Below are positions 42,911 through 53,819 of a stretch of DNA of 64,000 nt, in pieces. How positions within the stretch are numbered: position 1 is the first letter of the stretch; the number at the start of each line of letters is the position of its first letter. This DNA comes from Gammaproteobacteria bacterium (GTDB lineage: Bacteria > Pseudomonadota > Gammaproteobacteria > Pseudomonadales > Oleiphilaceae): NCBI GenBank assembly GCA_002747055.1, contig PDSQ01000027.1:57443-121442 (forward strand), given 5' to 3'. A program made the position numbers and the translations under genes. The notes under the pieces were generated by a model. It saw only the letters and a program-made list of their open reading frames with translations, did not search any database and had not been told where the DNA came from.

Positions 42911-45307
42911 ATGTCTAACCCAAAACACGATAAGGGTGAACACTTTATACTCACTCCGCAAGCAGAGCCATTTCTGGAGCGGATGATATTCAATAACCGT
43001 ACTATCATACTGGTTCTTTTTTTGTTGCTTACCGCTTTTTTTGGTTATAACGCTACGCAAATCAAGCCCGATGCCAGTCTTGAACGTTTGATACCGCTTG
43101 ACCATCCCTTTATCCAGAATATGCTCAGTAATCGAGAGGATCTGGAGAATCTTGGTAACGCAGTGAGAATAGCAGTTTCTGTCAAGCAGGGAGATATTTT
43201 CAATAAAGAGTACATGGAAACCTTGCAGAAAATTACCGATGAGGTGTTTTATCTGCCGGGTGTCGATCGGGCCGGCTTGAAGTCAGTTTGGACACCCAAT
43301 GTGCGGTGGGTGGAAGTTACCGAGGAGGGGTTCCAGGGTGGGCCTGTTATACCTAATGGATACGACGGATCGCAAGAACGCCTGGAGATGTTGCGACAGA
43401 ACATATTGAAAAGCGGTCAGGTTGGACGGTTGGTTGCGGATAACTTTAAATCGACAATAATTTTTGCCCCTCTGTCTGAATTTAATCCAGAAACTGGAAA
43501 GAAACTGGACTATCGGGCTTTTTCGCGCGATCTTGAAGAGAAAGTACGCGACAAGTATCAGGAAATAGACCCGAACATCGATGTTCACATTATCGGTTTT
43601 GCCAAAAAAGTAGGGGATCTGATCGAAGGGATCAAGTCGATAGCCCTGTTCGCTGTGGTGACCATCGTGCTTGCGTTCATTTTCCTTTTGGTTTACTCCC
43701 GATGTATTGCCAGTACCCTGGTTCCGATATTTGCGTCACTGGTGGCGGTATTTTGGCAGTTGGGAATACTGAAACTACTGGGTTACGGCATGGATCCCTA
43801 TTCGGTATTGGTCCCATTTCTGGTATTTGCAATTGGCATTAGTCACGGCGTGCAAGTGGTCAATGCCATGGCCGTGGAGGCAGGCAAAGGATTGGATTCC
43901 ATGACTTCCGCCCGGCTTGCCTTTCGTCAACTTTATATTCCTGGCATGTTGGCATTGGTCAGTGACGCGATCGGCTTTTTAACGTTACTTTTTATTTCTA
44001 TCGACGTGATCAAGGACTTGGCTGTTGCCGCCGGTGTTGGTGTGGCGATAATTATCGTTACCAATCTGGTTTTGCTGCCAATTGTTATGTCCTATATCGG
44101 TATCAGCAAATCCGGTGTCACCCACATTCAAAATCACGGTGAAAAAGCGGATAGAAAATGGTGGGTATTGTCCTACTTCTCGCACCCCAGTGTTGCACCT
44201 ATTTCGGTGTTGATTGCCGCCCTTGGCTTTGGTTTGGGGTTCTATTATCAGAAAGACCTTAAAGTGGGTGATCTAGATAAAGGTGCACCGGAATTGAGGC
44301 CGGATTCGCGGTACAACCTGGATAATGAATACATTATCAGTAACTACAGCACCAGCTCGGATGTGCTGGTGATCATGGTTGAGACCGAGCCTGAGCGGTG
44401 CACCACCTATGCCGTTATGGATGCGATGGATCGAATGCAATGGGTTATCGAAAATACCGAAGGCGTGCAAACGACCGCCTCCTTGGTAACTGTGTCCAAA
44501 ATTGTCACCAAGGCACTTAATGAAGGTAATTGGAAGTGGTATGAGTTGTCTAGGAATCAAACCGTCATCAATTCATCCATCCGGCGTGCTCCCAGTGGTA
44601 TGATCAATACCGACTGCAGTTTGACGCCGTTAATCGTGTATTTGACCGATCACAAAGCTGGAACACTCAAACGGGTTGTGGCTGTGGTTCAGGATTTTAT
44701 CGATGACAATCCGTTTGAAGGGTTTCGTTTTCTGTTGGCGGCTGGTAATGGCGGAGTGGAAGCGGCGACCAACGAAGTGATTACCAAAGCGAAGGATATG
44801 ATGCTGTTCTTTGTTTATGCAGTGGTCAGTACCTTGTGTTTTATCACTTTTCGAAGTCTCCGTGCGGTACTCTGTATCGTGATTCCGCTTGGTCTAACGT
44901 CGGTATTGTGCGAGGCGTTAATGGCTATCATGGGAATAGGGATCAAGGTTGCGACTTTGCCTGTGATTGCTTTGGGTGTCGGAATTGGTGTCGACTATGG
45001 CATCTATATTTACTCCAAATTGGAGAAGATGCTTCTGGAAGGCAGGCCGTTGCAGGAAGCTTACTTTGAAACACTCAGAACCACGGGGAAAGCCGTCAGC
45101 TTTACCGGGGTGACCCTGGGTGTGGGTGTCTGTACCTGGATATTCTCTCCGATCAAGTTTCAGGCGGATATGGGAATATTGCTGTTCTTTATGTTTATAT
45201 GGAATATGGTAGGTTCGCTCTGGTTGTTACCCGCTTTGGCCAGATTTATGTTACGACCGGAAAAAATGCTTGCAAAGGCAAAAGCTGCCAAAACTGTCGC
45301 TTCTTAG
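42911..45307 (+). CDS. RND/MMPL-family exporter
   Basis: A 798-residue inner-membrane protein built from two similar halves, each with a leading transmembrane helix, a periplasmic domain and five further helices. The first half shows FVLFAIGISHGVQVVNAMA-like transmembrane sequence; the second shows LGVGIGVDYGIYIYSKLE, typical of MMPL/SSD-type proteins that move lipids, sterol-like or hopanoid compounds. It is too short for an AcrB-type drug pump and lacks an adjacent adaptor gene. It is the third gene of the DUF1329-YCF48-RND operon. Confidence 0.9.
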   Translation: MSNPKHDKGEHFILTPQAEPFLERMIFNNRTIILVLFLLLTAFFGYNATQIKPDASLERLIPLDHPFIQNMLSNREDLENLGNAVRIAVSVKQGDIFNKEYMETLQKITDEVFYLPGVDRAGLKSVWTPNVRWVEVTEEGFQGGPVIPNGYDGSQERLEMLRQNILKSGQVGRLVADNFKSTIIFAPLSEFNPETGKKLDYRAFSRDLEEKVRDKYQEIDPNIDVHIIGFAKKVGDLIEGIKSIALFAVVTIVLAFIFLLVYSRCIASTLVPIFASLVAVFWQLGILKLLGYGMDPYSVLVPFLVFAIGISHGVQVVNAMAVEAGKGLDSMTSARLAFRQLYIPGMLALVSDAIGFLTLLFISIDVIKDLAVAAGVGVAIIIVTNLVLLPIVMSYIGISKSGVTHIQNHGEKADRKWWVLSYFSHPSVAPISVLIAALGFGLGFYYQKDLKVGDLDKGAPELRPDSRYNLDNEYIISNYSTSSDVLVIMVETEPERCTTYAVMDAMDRMQWVIENTEGVQTTASLVTVSKIVTKALNEGNWKWYELSRNQTVINSSIRRAPSGMINTDCSLTPLIVYLTDHKAGTLKRVVAVVQDFIDDNPFEGFRFLLAAGNGGVEAATNEVITKAKDMMLFFVYAVVSTLCFITFRSLRAVLCIVIPLGLTSVLCEALMAIMGIGIKVATLPVIALGVGIGVDYGIYIYSKLEKMLLEGRPLQEAYFETLRTTGKAVSFTGVTLGVGVCTWIFSPIKFQADMGILLFFMFIWNMVGSLWLLPALARFMLRPEKMLAKAKAAKTVAS

Positions 45308-45327
45308 TTGAATCTTCAAGGTGTACT

Positions 45328-45459
45328 ATGCCTATCGAAAAAGCCGTGAGATTTTCGCGGTTTTTTTTGCCGCAGCTCGCTAAGACTCTAGCCGTAAGCG
45401 GCTTTTTATTGCCAGGCTTTTCCTTGTTGTTACTTTATTTTGTTGGTGTATTAGTATAG
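45328..45459 (+). CDS. Possible 43-residue hydrophobic protein
   Basis: ATG 45328 is preceded by AAGGTG at suitable spacing, and the frame encodes a short basic start (MPIEKAVRFSRF) and a hydrophobic tail (LLPGFSLLLLYFVGVLV). It begins 20 bases after the RND gene. However, its coding region contains a terminator-like hairpin, so it may be no gene at all. No known family was recognised. Confidence 0.3.
   Translation: MPIEKAVRFSRFFLPQLAKTLAVSGFLLPGFSLLLLYFVGVLV
45390..45408 (+). terminator. Rho-independent terminator after the RND operon
   Basis: AGCCG, loop TAAG, then CGGCT directly followed by TTTTA forms a short stable hairpin with a T-run about 80 bases after the RND stop codon. Confidence 0.65.
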
Positions 45460-45535
45460 TTTGAAGGAGTAAATATCAGGGTATTCTCTGATAAGATCGA
45501 ATAGACAAACTAGAAAAATAAGGATGGAATAACAG

Positions 45536-46516
45536 ATGACACTAATCAAAAAATTCATGACCCTGATGATGGCAGGAACCCTTGGCGTTGTTGCTGCAGG
45601 TCTTCAGGCGGCGCCCAAAGAGCAGCAATTTATCACTATCGGAACGGGTGGCGTAACGGGAGTTTACTACCCGGCCGGGGGCGCAATTTGCCGACTTGTC
45701 AACAAGTCAAGAAAGGAACATGGAATTCGCTGTTCTGTCGAAAGCACCGGTGGTTCTATCTATAACTTGAATGCCATCCGGGAAGGGGAACTGGATATGG
45801 GGGTCGCCCAATCCGATTGGCAGTATCATGCCTATAATGGCAGCAGCAAATTCGAGGGCAAGGGGCCAAACAAGAAGCTTCGAGCGGTGTTCTCTTTACA
45901 CCCAGAACCCTTTACTGTGGTTGCGCGCAAAGACTCAGGTATCACCAATTTTAGCCAATTGAAAGACAAACGGGTCAATATCGGCAATCCGGGATCAGGT
46001 CAGCGTGGTACTATGGAAGTGTTGATGAACGAAATTGGCTGGACAAAAGCGGATTTCAAGCTGGCCTCTGAGCTGAAAGCATCAGAACAGTCCAAAGCTT
46101 TGTGTGATAACAAAATTGATGCGATGGTTTATGTCGTTGGCCATCCATCCGGTGCTATCAAGGAAGCGACCACATCCTGTGATAGTGTACTGGTAGCCGT
46201 TGATGGCGATGCCGTGGCCAAGTTGGTGGCAACCACGCCTTATTATCGAACAGCGAAAATTCCTGGTGGCATGTATCGTGGCAACGACAAAGACGTGGCT
46301 ACCTTTGGTGTCGGTGCGACCTTTGTTTCCTCATCAGATGTACCTGATGAATTGATCTATCAGGTTGTCAAAGCTGTGTTCGAAAATTTTGACAGTTTCA
46401 AACGCTTACACCCGGCGTTCGCCAATCTCGACAAGAAAGCGATGATCGCGGATGGTTTGTCTGCACCTTTGCATGCTGGAGCTGAAAAATATTACAAGGA
46501 AGTCGGTTTGAAGTAA
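45536..46516 (+). CDS. TAXI-family TRAP transporter solute-binding protein
   Basis: A 326-residue periplasmic receptor with a signal peptide ending near LQAAPKEQQ. The family start [21 protein letters not shown] and [27 protein letters not shown] are diagnostic of TAXI proteins. They bind small acids, glutamate among them in some cases; the ligand here is unknown. The fused permease gene follows, separated by a hairpin. Confidence 0.94.
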   Translation: MTLIKKFMTLMMAGTLGVVAAGLQAAPKEQQFITIGTGGVTGVYYPAGGAICRLVNKSRKEHGIRCSVESTGGSIYNLNAIREGELDMGVAQSDWQYHAYNGSSKFEGKGPNKKLRAVFSLHPEPFTVVARKDSGITNFSQLKDKRVNIGNPGSGQRGTMEVLMNEIGWTKADFKLASELKASEQSKALCDNKIDAMVYVVGHPSGAIKEATTSCDSVLVAVDGDAVAKLVATTPYYRTAKIPGGMYRGNDKDVATFGVGATFVSSSDVPDELIYQVVKAVFENFDSFKRLHPAFANLDKKAMIADGLSAPLHAGAEKYYKEVGLK

Positions 46517-46546
46517 GTAGCATGCGACAAATACGGCAGCTCTAAC

Positions 46547-46583
46547 ACGCCCTTGTTTTCATAAGGGCGTTTCCCTCTTTTGG
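46547..46583 (+). terminator. Hairpin between the TAXI receptor and permease genes
   Basis: The arms ACGCCCTT (46547-46554) and AAGGGCGT (46563-46570) enclose an 8-base loop and are followed by a T/C-rich run. It probably stops part of the transcripts, or protects the receptor mRNA, so that more receptor than permease is made. Confidence 0.7.
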
Positions 46584-46603
46584 CTACAAAAAAGGATTCA
46601 GCG

Positions 46604-49252
46604 ATGAGCCCCTCGCCGCACCGAGAAATAAGCGATTTGGATAACACAAACCACTCCCAAAGCAATCAGACCCAAAGCAACGATGCTGAAGACCAGGTGA
46701 AAACAGACAGCATCGACAACTTGCTGGCCAGTGAAACAGGAGGGCGGGCGAGCGCCGGATTGGCCAGATTGATCCTGACCGCTGTTCCTTTTTGTTGGTC
46801 TTTATTCCAGGTCTGGATCGCTTCACCGCTTCCGTTTGAATTCAATATTGGTGTGTTTAACGAAGATGAATCAAAATTTATTCATCTCAGTTTTGCGTTG
46901 TTTCTGGCGTTTGCTGCATTCCCTGCCTTAAAAAGTAAAGTAGGCAAGGCCGTGTCTCTCTACGATTGGGGGTTGGCACTGCTTGCCGCCAGCAGTGTTT
47001 TGTATCTCCTGGTATTTCGCAATGATCTGGCCGGCCGGGCCGGGGCGCCACTGACAATGGATGTGGTGTTTGCCATTATTGGCATGATGCTGCTTTTGGA
47101 AGCGACCAGGAGAGCATTAGGCTTACCCTTGATGATAGTGGCCGCCGTCTTTCTGATTTACACCTTTGGTGGTCCTTATATGCCGGATGTTATTGCACAT
47201 AAAGGGGCAAGCCTGAATAAGACGATGTCTCACCAATGGCTGACGACCGAAGGTGTGTTCGGTATCGCTCTTGGCGTATCGACCAGTTTCGTTTTTCTGT
47301 TTGTGTTGTTTGGGGCTTTGTTGGAAAAGGCCGGTGCTGGAAATTATTTTATAAAAGTGGCTTATTCACTTCTCGGTCATATGCGAGGCGGGCCGGCAAA
47401 AGCAGCAGTGGTATCCAGTGGTTTGAGTGGCTTGATATCGGGTTCGTCCATTGCCAACGTAGTCACCACTGGAACTTTTACCATTCCGCTGATGAAGCGG
47501 GTGGGTTTTCCACCTGTCAAGGCCGGTGCGGTGGAAGTGGCCGCTTCGACAAATGGTCAACTGACGCCACCCATCATGGGCGCTGCGGCCTTTCTTATGG
47601 TCGAGTATGTGGATATTTCCTATCTCGACGTGATCAAACATGCGATACTTCCGGCCCTTATCTCCTATGTCGCATTGGTCTACATCGTGCATCTGGAAGC
47701 GGTCAAACTGGGTATGCAGGGAGTTCCAGGGCGAACGACCACCACTACCGTTGCGCAAAAACTGCTGTCTTTTCTGACAGTTTTTATTGGCATGATGCTG
47801 CTTACCTTCGCTGTGTATTTTGGGCTTGGCTGGGTCAAAGATGTCGCCGGAGACGTGACCTGGATAATCGCATCGGCTTTGTTCTGCCTGTCCTATATAT
47901 TACTTGTTAAGTTGGCCGCTACTGTGCCGGAACTCGAAATAGATGATCCAAGTGTTGATATAACCGAACTTCCGAAAGTCGGCCCTACCTTGCGTTCCGG
48001 CCTTCATTTTTTATTGCCTGTTGTCGTATTGGTCTGGATGCTTGCGGTCGAGCGATTTTCGCCCGCGTTGTCAGCATTTTGGGCAACGGTAGCGATGATA
48101 TTTATTGTTTTGACCCAGCGTCCCCTGTTAGCTTTTTTTCGGAAAAATACCCGTTTCGCTGCATCGGTGAAGGTGGGCGTTGTCGATTGTTTCGAGGCAA
48201 TGGTCAATGGCGCCCGGAGTATGGTTGGAATCGGTGTAGCCACGGCGACCGCTGGAATTGTCGTGGGTACGGTGACGCTGACTGGAATTGGCTTGGTAAT
48301 GACCGAGTTTGTCGAGTTTATGTCGGGCGGTAATATGCTGCTTATGCTGATCTTTACTGCCGGCATCAGTCTGATTCTCGGAATGGGACTGCCGACAACG
48401 GCGAACTATATCGTGGTATCCACGCTGATGGCGCCGGTTATCGTGACACTGGGCGCTCAGCATGGGCTGGTTGTACCTCTGATCGCTGTCCATTTGTTCG
48501 TTTTCTATTTTGGTATTCTGGCGGATGACACACCGCCGGTAGGGCTGGCAGCTTATGCCGCTTCGGCCATTTCCGGAGCCGATCCAATCAGAACCGGAAT
48601 TCAGGGATTTACCTACGACATCCGGACGGCAATCCTGCCATTTATGTTTATTTTTAATACCCAGCTTTTGTTAATTGGTATAGAAAACTGGATCAATCTT
48701 GTCTGGACTGTGGTTGGCGCAGTATCGGGGATGCTGATGTTTTCAGCCGCGACCCAGGGCTATTGGTTTATCAAAAACAGGTGGTGGGAGACTGTTTTGC
48801 TCTTGCTGGTCGCGTTCAGTTTTTTTCGACCGGGTTTCTGGTGGGATGAAATCTATCCGGCGCACAACAATCATCCGGCAGTCGAGATTTTCGATCATTT
48901 GTCTTCGCTTGAAAAAGGCGAGCGCTTGCACCTTGTTATGCTCGGTGAAACCCTGGAAGGGAATGTTATTTCAAAGCATGTGTTGTTCGATGTTGAAGTG
49001 GAAGCTGAAACTGCAGAAGAAAAGCTGGCGGCAATGGGTCTTGAACTCAGATTTGATGGAGCTAAAGCTTATGTTGACAATCTGGTATTCGGAAGTCAAG
49101 CTGAAAAAGCGAAAATTGATTTTGACTGGGAGATCGTCTCTATCCAGACCGATGCGGAGAGACCGGCAAAAGAGTGGCTGTACTTACCGGTTTTTCTGCT
49201 GCTTCTCGGAATAGCTGCACTGCAAAAGCACAGACAAAAACTATCGCGTTAA
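46604..49252 (+). CDS. TRAP transporter permease, fused DctQM type with DUF3394 tail
   Basis: An 882-residue inner-membrane protein in which the small (4-helix) and large (12-helix) TRAP subunits are one chain, the usual form paired with TAXI receptors. Transport segments include SGLISGSSIANVVTTGTFTIP and GMGLPTTANYIVVSTLMAPV. The C-terminal soluble part (about residues 750-850) resembles DUF3394, and a last hydrophobic segment precedes HRQKLSR. ATG 46604 has AAGGA upstream; a TTG eight codons earlier is less likely. TRAP systems are driven by ion gradients, usually sodium in marine bacteria. Confidence 0.92.
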   Translation: MSPSPHREISDLDNTNHSQSNQTQSNDAEDQVKTDSIDNLLASETGGRASAGLARLILTAVPFCWSLFQVWIASPLPFEFNIGVFNEDESKFIHLSFALFLAFAAFPALKSKVGKAVSLYDWGLALLAASSVLYLLVFRNDLAGRAGAPLTMDVVFAIIGMMLLLEATRRALGLPLMIVAAVFLIYTFGGPYMPDVIAHKGASLNKTMSHQWLTTEGVFGIALGVSTSFVFLFVLFGALLEKAGAGNYFIKVAYSLLGHMRGGPAKAAVVSSGLSGLISGSSIANVVTTGTFTIPLMKRVGFPPVKAGAVEVAASTNGQLTPPIMGAAAFLMVEYVDISYLDVIKHAILPALISYVALVYIVHLEAVKLGMQGVPGRTTTTTVAQKLLSFLTVFIGMMLLTFAVYFGLGWVKDVAGDVTWIIASALFCLSYILLVKLAATVPELEIDDPSVDITELPKVGPTLRSGLHFLLPVVVLVWMLAVERFSPALSAFWATVAMIFIVLTQRPLLAFFRKNTRFAASVKVGVVDCFEAMVNGARSMVGIGVATATAGIVVGTVTLTGIGLVMTEFVEFMSGGNMLLMLIFTAGISLILGMGLPTTANYIVVSTLMAPVIVTLGAQHGLVVPLIAVHLFVFYFGILADDTPPVGLAAYAASAISGADPIRTGIQGFTYDIRTAILPFMFIFNTQLLLIGIENWINLVWTVVGAVSGMLMFSAATQGYWFIKNRWWETVLLLLVAFSFFRPGFWWDEIYPAHNNHPAVEIFDHLSSLEKGERLHLVMLGETLEGNVISKHVLFDVEVEAETAEEKLAAMGLELRFDGAKAYVDNLVFGSQAEKAKIDFDWEIVSIQTDAERPAKEWLYLPVFLLLLGIAALQKHRQKLSR

Positions 49253-49371
49253 AAGCACGATAATTTAAGTTCTGATAGATAGCATTGTTCCCCTAACCTT
49301 GCTAGAATTGCCGCCCATTTTTATAGCATGTGGTCTGTGGTAGGGATCACCACTGAGTGAAAGGAGCGGTT

Positions 49372-51297
49372 ATGCCAACTATTTCTCTTCCAGATGGGAG
49401 TCAACGTCAATTCGATAATCCGGTTTCTGTTGCAGAGGTGGCCGGAGATATTGGCCCCGGGTTATTCAAAGCGGCGATTGCGGGCAAGGTCGACGGTAAA
49501 TTGGTAGATACATCCTATGTTATGCGCGATGACGCTGAATTGGCGATTATCACGGATCGCGATGAAGAAGGTTTGGCGGTAATTAGGCATTCGACCGCTC
49601 ACTTGCTGGCAATGGCAACCCAGGCCGTTTTTCCCGAAGCTCAAGTGACCATTGGTCCTGTTATCGAAAATGGTTTCTATTATGACTTTGCTTTCGAGCG
49701 TCCTTTTACTCCAGAGGATCTGGAAGTAATCGAAAAGAAAATGAATGAGTTCGCGCAACAGAATTTACCGGTTGAGCGAGTGGTTATGTCTCGCGAGCAG
49801 GCGATCGAGCAGTTTTCTTCGATGGGCGAAAAGTATAAAGTCGAATTGATTACCGAGTTGCCCGATTCAGAGGAAATATCCGTCTATCGGCAGGGTGACT
49901 GGATGGATCTTTGTCGCGGGCCGCACGTCCCTTCCACTGGCAAATTGAAATCGTTCAAGTTGATGAAAGTGGCCGGTGCCTATTGGCGTGGTGACTCCAG
50001 CAATGAAATGTTGCAGCGAATCTATGGAACCGCCTGGGATAACAAAAAGAACCTGAAAGCCTATTTAAATCGATTGGCTGAGGCTGAAAAAAGGGACCAT
50101 CGTAAACTTGCCAAAAAACTGGATTTATTTCACACTCAAGAAGAAGCGCCGGGAATGGTGTTCTGGCATCCCAATGGGTGGACTATCTATAAAGTGCTTG
50201 AAGACTATATGCGCGATGTGCTGAATCGCAATGGTTATCAGGAGGTCAATACACCGCAGTTGGTCGACCGCTCGCTCTGGGAGAAGTCAGGTCATTGGGA
50301 CAAGTTTAGTGACATGATGTTTACCACCTTTTCTGAAAATCGTGACTTTGCAGTCAAGCCAATGAATTGCCCCTGTCATATTCAGATATTCAATCAGGGT
50401 TTGAAAAGTCACAAAGACTTACCGATGCGACTTGCCGAGTTCGGTTCCTGCCATCGTAACGAGCCTTCGGGTACATTGCATGGGTTGATGAGAGTCAGGA
50501 ACTTTACCCAGGATGATGCACACATTTTCTGTACAGAAGCTCAGATACAAGATGAGGTGTCAGAGTTTATCGATTTGCTTTTTGAAGTCTATAAAGACTT
50601 CGGTTTTGAAGAAATATTGCTGAAACTGTCCACTCGTCCCGAAAAAAGGGTGGGTAGTGATGAAATATGGGATCGTTCGGAAGCGGCACTGGAAGAGGCG
50701 CTGAACAAGATGGGGCTGGATTGGGAATTGTTGCCTGGTGAAGGAGCTTTTTATGGCCCCAAAATCGAGTTTTCGCTTAAAGACTGCATTGGTCGGGTAT
50801 GGCAGTGCGGCACCATTCAGGTCGATTTCTCGATGCCAGGCCGTTTGAACGCGCAATATGTGTCTGACGACCAAAGTCGACAAACTCCGGTCATGTTACA
50901 TCGGGCTATTTTAGGTTCTTTTGAGCGATTTATTGGAATACTGATTGAAAACTATGAAGGCACGTTTCCCCTCTGGTTGGCGCCCAAGCAGGTTGCTATT
51001 CTGAATATTACCGACAAGCAAAGCGGGTATTGCCAGAAAATCGCGGAAATATTGCAAAATGATGGATATAGAGTCAATACAGACTTGAGAAACGAGAAGA
51101 TCGGATTTAAAATTCGCGAGCATACCATCAACAAGGTACCTTTTCTTGTCGTGGTTGGTGATAAAGAAGTTGAAAATGAAACTGTGGCCGTTCGGACTCG
51201 GCGTGGGGAGGATCTGGGAAGCATGTCGTTAAAGGCATTGAGGGGACTTCTGGATAAAGAGTGTTCGAAAAAAGGCCGCCTTGAATCGGAGAAATAA
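49372..51297 (+). CDS. thrS: Threonyl-tRNA synthetase
   Basis: A 641-residue class II synthetase. It has an N-terminal TGS domain ([20 protein letters not shown]), an editing domain ([20 protein letters not shown], where the HxxxH motif sits), a catalytic core with [12 protein letters not shown] and a C-terminal anticodon-binding domain. ATG 49372 follows AAAGGAGC. It is the first gene of the thrS-infC-rpmI-rplT-pheST-ihfA block, and infC starts two bases after its stop. Confidence 0.97.
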   Translation: MPTISLPDGSQRQFDNPVSVAEVAGDIGPGLFKAAIAGKVDGKLVDTSYVMRDDAELAIITDRDEEGLAVIRHSTAHLLAMATQAVFPEAQVTIGPVIENGFYYDFAFERPFTPEDLEVIEKKMNEFAQQNLPVERVVMSREQAIEQFSSMGEKYKVELITELPDSEEISVYRQGDWMDLCRGPHVPSTGKLKSFKLMKVAGAYWRGDSSNEMLQRIYGTAWDNKKNLKAYLNRLAEAEKRDHRKLAKKLDLFHTQEEAPGMVFWHPNGWTIYKVLEDYMRDVLNRNGYQEVNTPQLVDRSLWEKSGHWDKFSDMMFTTFSENRDFAVKPMNCPCHIQIFNQGLKSHKDLPMRLAEFGSCHRNEPSGTLHGLMRVRNFTQDDAHIFCTEAQIQDEVSEFIDLLFEVYKDFGFEEILLKLSTRPEKRVGSDEIWDRSEAALEEALNKMGLDWELLPGEGAFYGPKIEFSLKDCIGRVWQCGTIQVDFSMPGRLNAQYVSDDQSRQTPVMLHRAILGSFERFIGILIENYEGTFPLWLAPKQVAILNITDKQSGYCQKIAEILQNDGYRVNTDLRNEKIGFKIREHTINKVPFLVVVGDKEVENETVAVRTRRGEDLGSMSLKALRGLLDKECSKKGRLESEK

Positions 51298-51299
51298 AA

Positions 51300-51836
51300 A
51301 TTAAGCGCAATAACCAAGCAGGCAAAGGCAGCAGAAACTTAGTCAATGAAGCAATTACCGCACGGGAAGTCAGACTGATTTCCAGTGATGGAGGGCAGGT
51401 CGGAATCGTTCCGTTGTCTGAAGCCCTTGAGATGGCGTCTAAAGAATCGCTTGACTTGGTACAAATCACGGATTCTGATCCAGTGGTCTGTAAGGTCATG
51501 GATTATGGCAAGAAAATCTTTGAAGAAAAGAAACAAAAGGCTGCAGCCAGAAAAAAACAGAAGCAGTCTCAGGTAAAAGAAATCAAGTTACGACCAGGGA
51601 CGGAAGAAGGGGATTATCAGGTAAAACTACGCAACCTGATACGTTTCCTTGGACAGGGGGATAAAGCCAAAGTAACGATTCGTTTTCGTGGTCGTGAAAT
51701 GGCGCATCAGGAACTCGGTATAGACCTGCTGAGAAGGGTCGGCAAAGACCTGGAAGAGTACGGTACTATCGAGCAGGAACCGAAGATGGAAGGTCGGCAG
51801 GCCATGATGGTAGTGGCCCCCAAAAAGAAGAAGTAG
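51300..51836 (+). CDS. infC: Translation initiation factor IF-3 (ATT start)
   Basis: A 178-residue IF-3. The frame upstream of the first ATG encodes genuine IF-3 sequence ([35 protein letters not shown]), so the start must lie ahead of it. ATT 51300 is in frame, two bases after the thrS stop, with GGAG eight bases upstream, and E. coli infC also begins with ATT for autoregulation. The C-terminal domain ([30 protein letters not shown]) is intact. The rare start codon lets IF-3 limit its own translation. Confidence 0.95.
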   Translation: MKRNNQAGKGSRNLVNEAITAREVRLISSDGGQVGIVPLSEALEMASKESLDLVQITDSDPVVCKVMDYGKKIFEEKKQKAAARKKQKQSQVKEIKLRPGTEEGDYQVKLRNLIRFLGQGDKAKVTIRFRGREMAHQELGIDLLRRVGKDLEEYGTIEQEPKMEGRQAMMVVAPKKKK

Positions 51837-51950
51837 TGAGAAGTTTGTTATCCCAAAGCAGTCGTTGTCAAAGGGTCGCTTTGAAGGGCGATATCGCTAG
51901 GGGGTAATCAGTAGTCACTATATAAAATTACGAATGCGAAGTGGATTATT

Positions 51951-52142
51951 ATGCCTAAAATGAAAACCAAAAGCGGTGCTGCAAAACGCTTTAAAAAAAC
52001 AGCAAATGGTTATAAACATAAGCAGTCCTTCACGAGTCACATCTTGACCAAGAAGCCTACCAAACGTAAACGCCATCTTCGAGGTTGTAAGCAGATTGCG
52101 GCGGCGGATGTGCCATCGGTCAATCGAATGCTGCGTAAGTAA
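51951..52142 (+). CDS. rpmI: 50S ribosomal protein L35
   Basis: A 63-residue, very basic protein with the family beginning [15 protein letters not shown] and the block [16 protein letters not shown]. It follows infC by about 115 bases; in E. coli this region takes part in L20-mediated repression, but I did not identify the L20 sites here. rplT follows 60 bases on. Confidence 0.97.
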   Translation: MPKMKTKSGAAKRFKKTANGYKHKQSFTSHILTKKPTKRKRHLRGCKQIAAADVPSVNRMLRK

Positions 52143-52202
52143 GCTATCTGATCGGTCATTGGGTTATTAGTTTAATTAAGAATTGTCAGGAAGGATTGAT
52201 AT

Positions 52203-52559
52203 ATGCCTCGAGTAAAACGTGGTGTCGTGGCTCGTGCCCGTCACAAGAAAGTGTTAAAGCAAGCAAAAGGTTATTACGGTGCGCGTAGCCGTGTCTTTCG
52301 AGTTGCGAAACAAGCGGTAATCAAAGCCGGTCAGTATGCGTACCGCGACCGTCGTCAGCGCAAGCGCCAGTTCAGAGCGCTCTGGATTGCCCGGATCAAT
52401 GCCGGTGCGCGATTAAACGGGTTGTCTTACAGTCGTTTGATTGCAGGTCTGAAAAAATCGAATATAGAAATAGACCGAAAAATTCTCGCTGATTTGGCAA
52501 TGAACGAGAAACAGGCATTTACCGCGATTGTAGAGCAGGCAAAAGCTGCTTTGTCCTGA
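52203..52559 (+). CDS. rplT: 50S ribosomal protein L20
   Basis: A 118-residue rRNA-binding protein with [19 protein letters not shown] and [17 protein letters not shown], as in the family. AGGAAGGA precedes the ATG. L20 is needed early in large-subunit assembly and represses its own operon in relatives. Confidence 0.97.
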   Translation: MPRVKRGVVARARHKKVLKQAKGYYGARSRVFRVAKQAVIKAGQYAYRDRRQRKRQFRALWIARINAGARLNGLSYSRLIAGLKKSNIEIDRKILADLAMNEKQAFTAIVEQAKAALS

Positions 52560-52613
52560 AGCGGAGTCCGGTAGCCGGTGGCCTAGGGGCTGGATATTTT
52601 GGCGAATATCTGA

Positions 52614-52641
52614 TAAGGGGAGGGCGAGAGCTCTCCCCTTA
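52614..52641 (+). terminator. Hairpin between rplT and pheS
   Basis: The arms TAAGGGGAG (52614-52622) and CTCCCCTTA (52633-52641) form a strong nine-base-pair stem with a ten-base loop. The following bases are only moderately T-rich, so it may be a weak terminator or part of a pheST leader. I see no phenylalanine-rich leader peptide that would prove attenuation. Confidence 0.5.
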
Positions 52642-52700
52642 CTTGTCTTAGGGTTTATTTAGCGCTGAGTAAAGTGATAGCAACGTGAATTTTTAAATGA

Positions 52701-53747
<1,047 letters not shown>

Positions 53748-53819
53748 TTATAGAAAGGTCGTTTTTGTCTCGATGGCAGAATTTCAATCAATTAATTTTT
53801 CAGAAATAGCGGAAGAGCG

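Noticed and set aside
45336..45370. A terminator hairpin earlier in the RND downstream region (AAAAAGCC to CGGTTTTTTTT)
   Set aside because: The arms mismatch at several positions; the hairpin at 45390-45408 is the better terminator.
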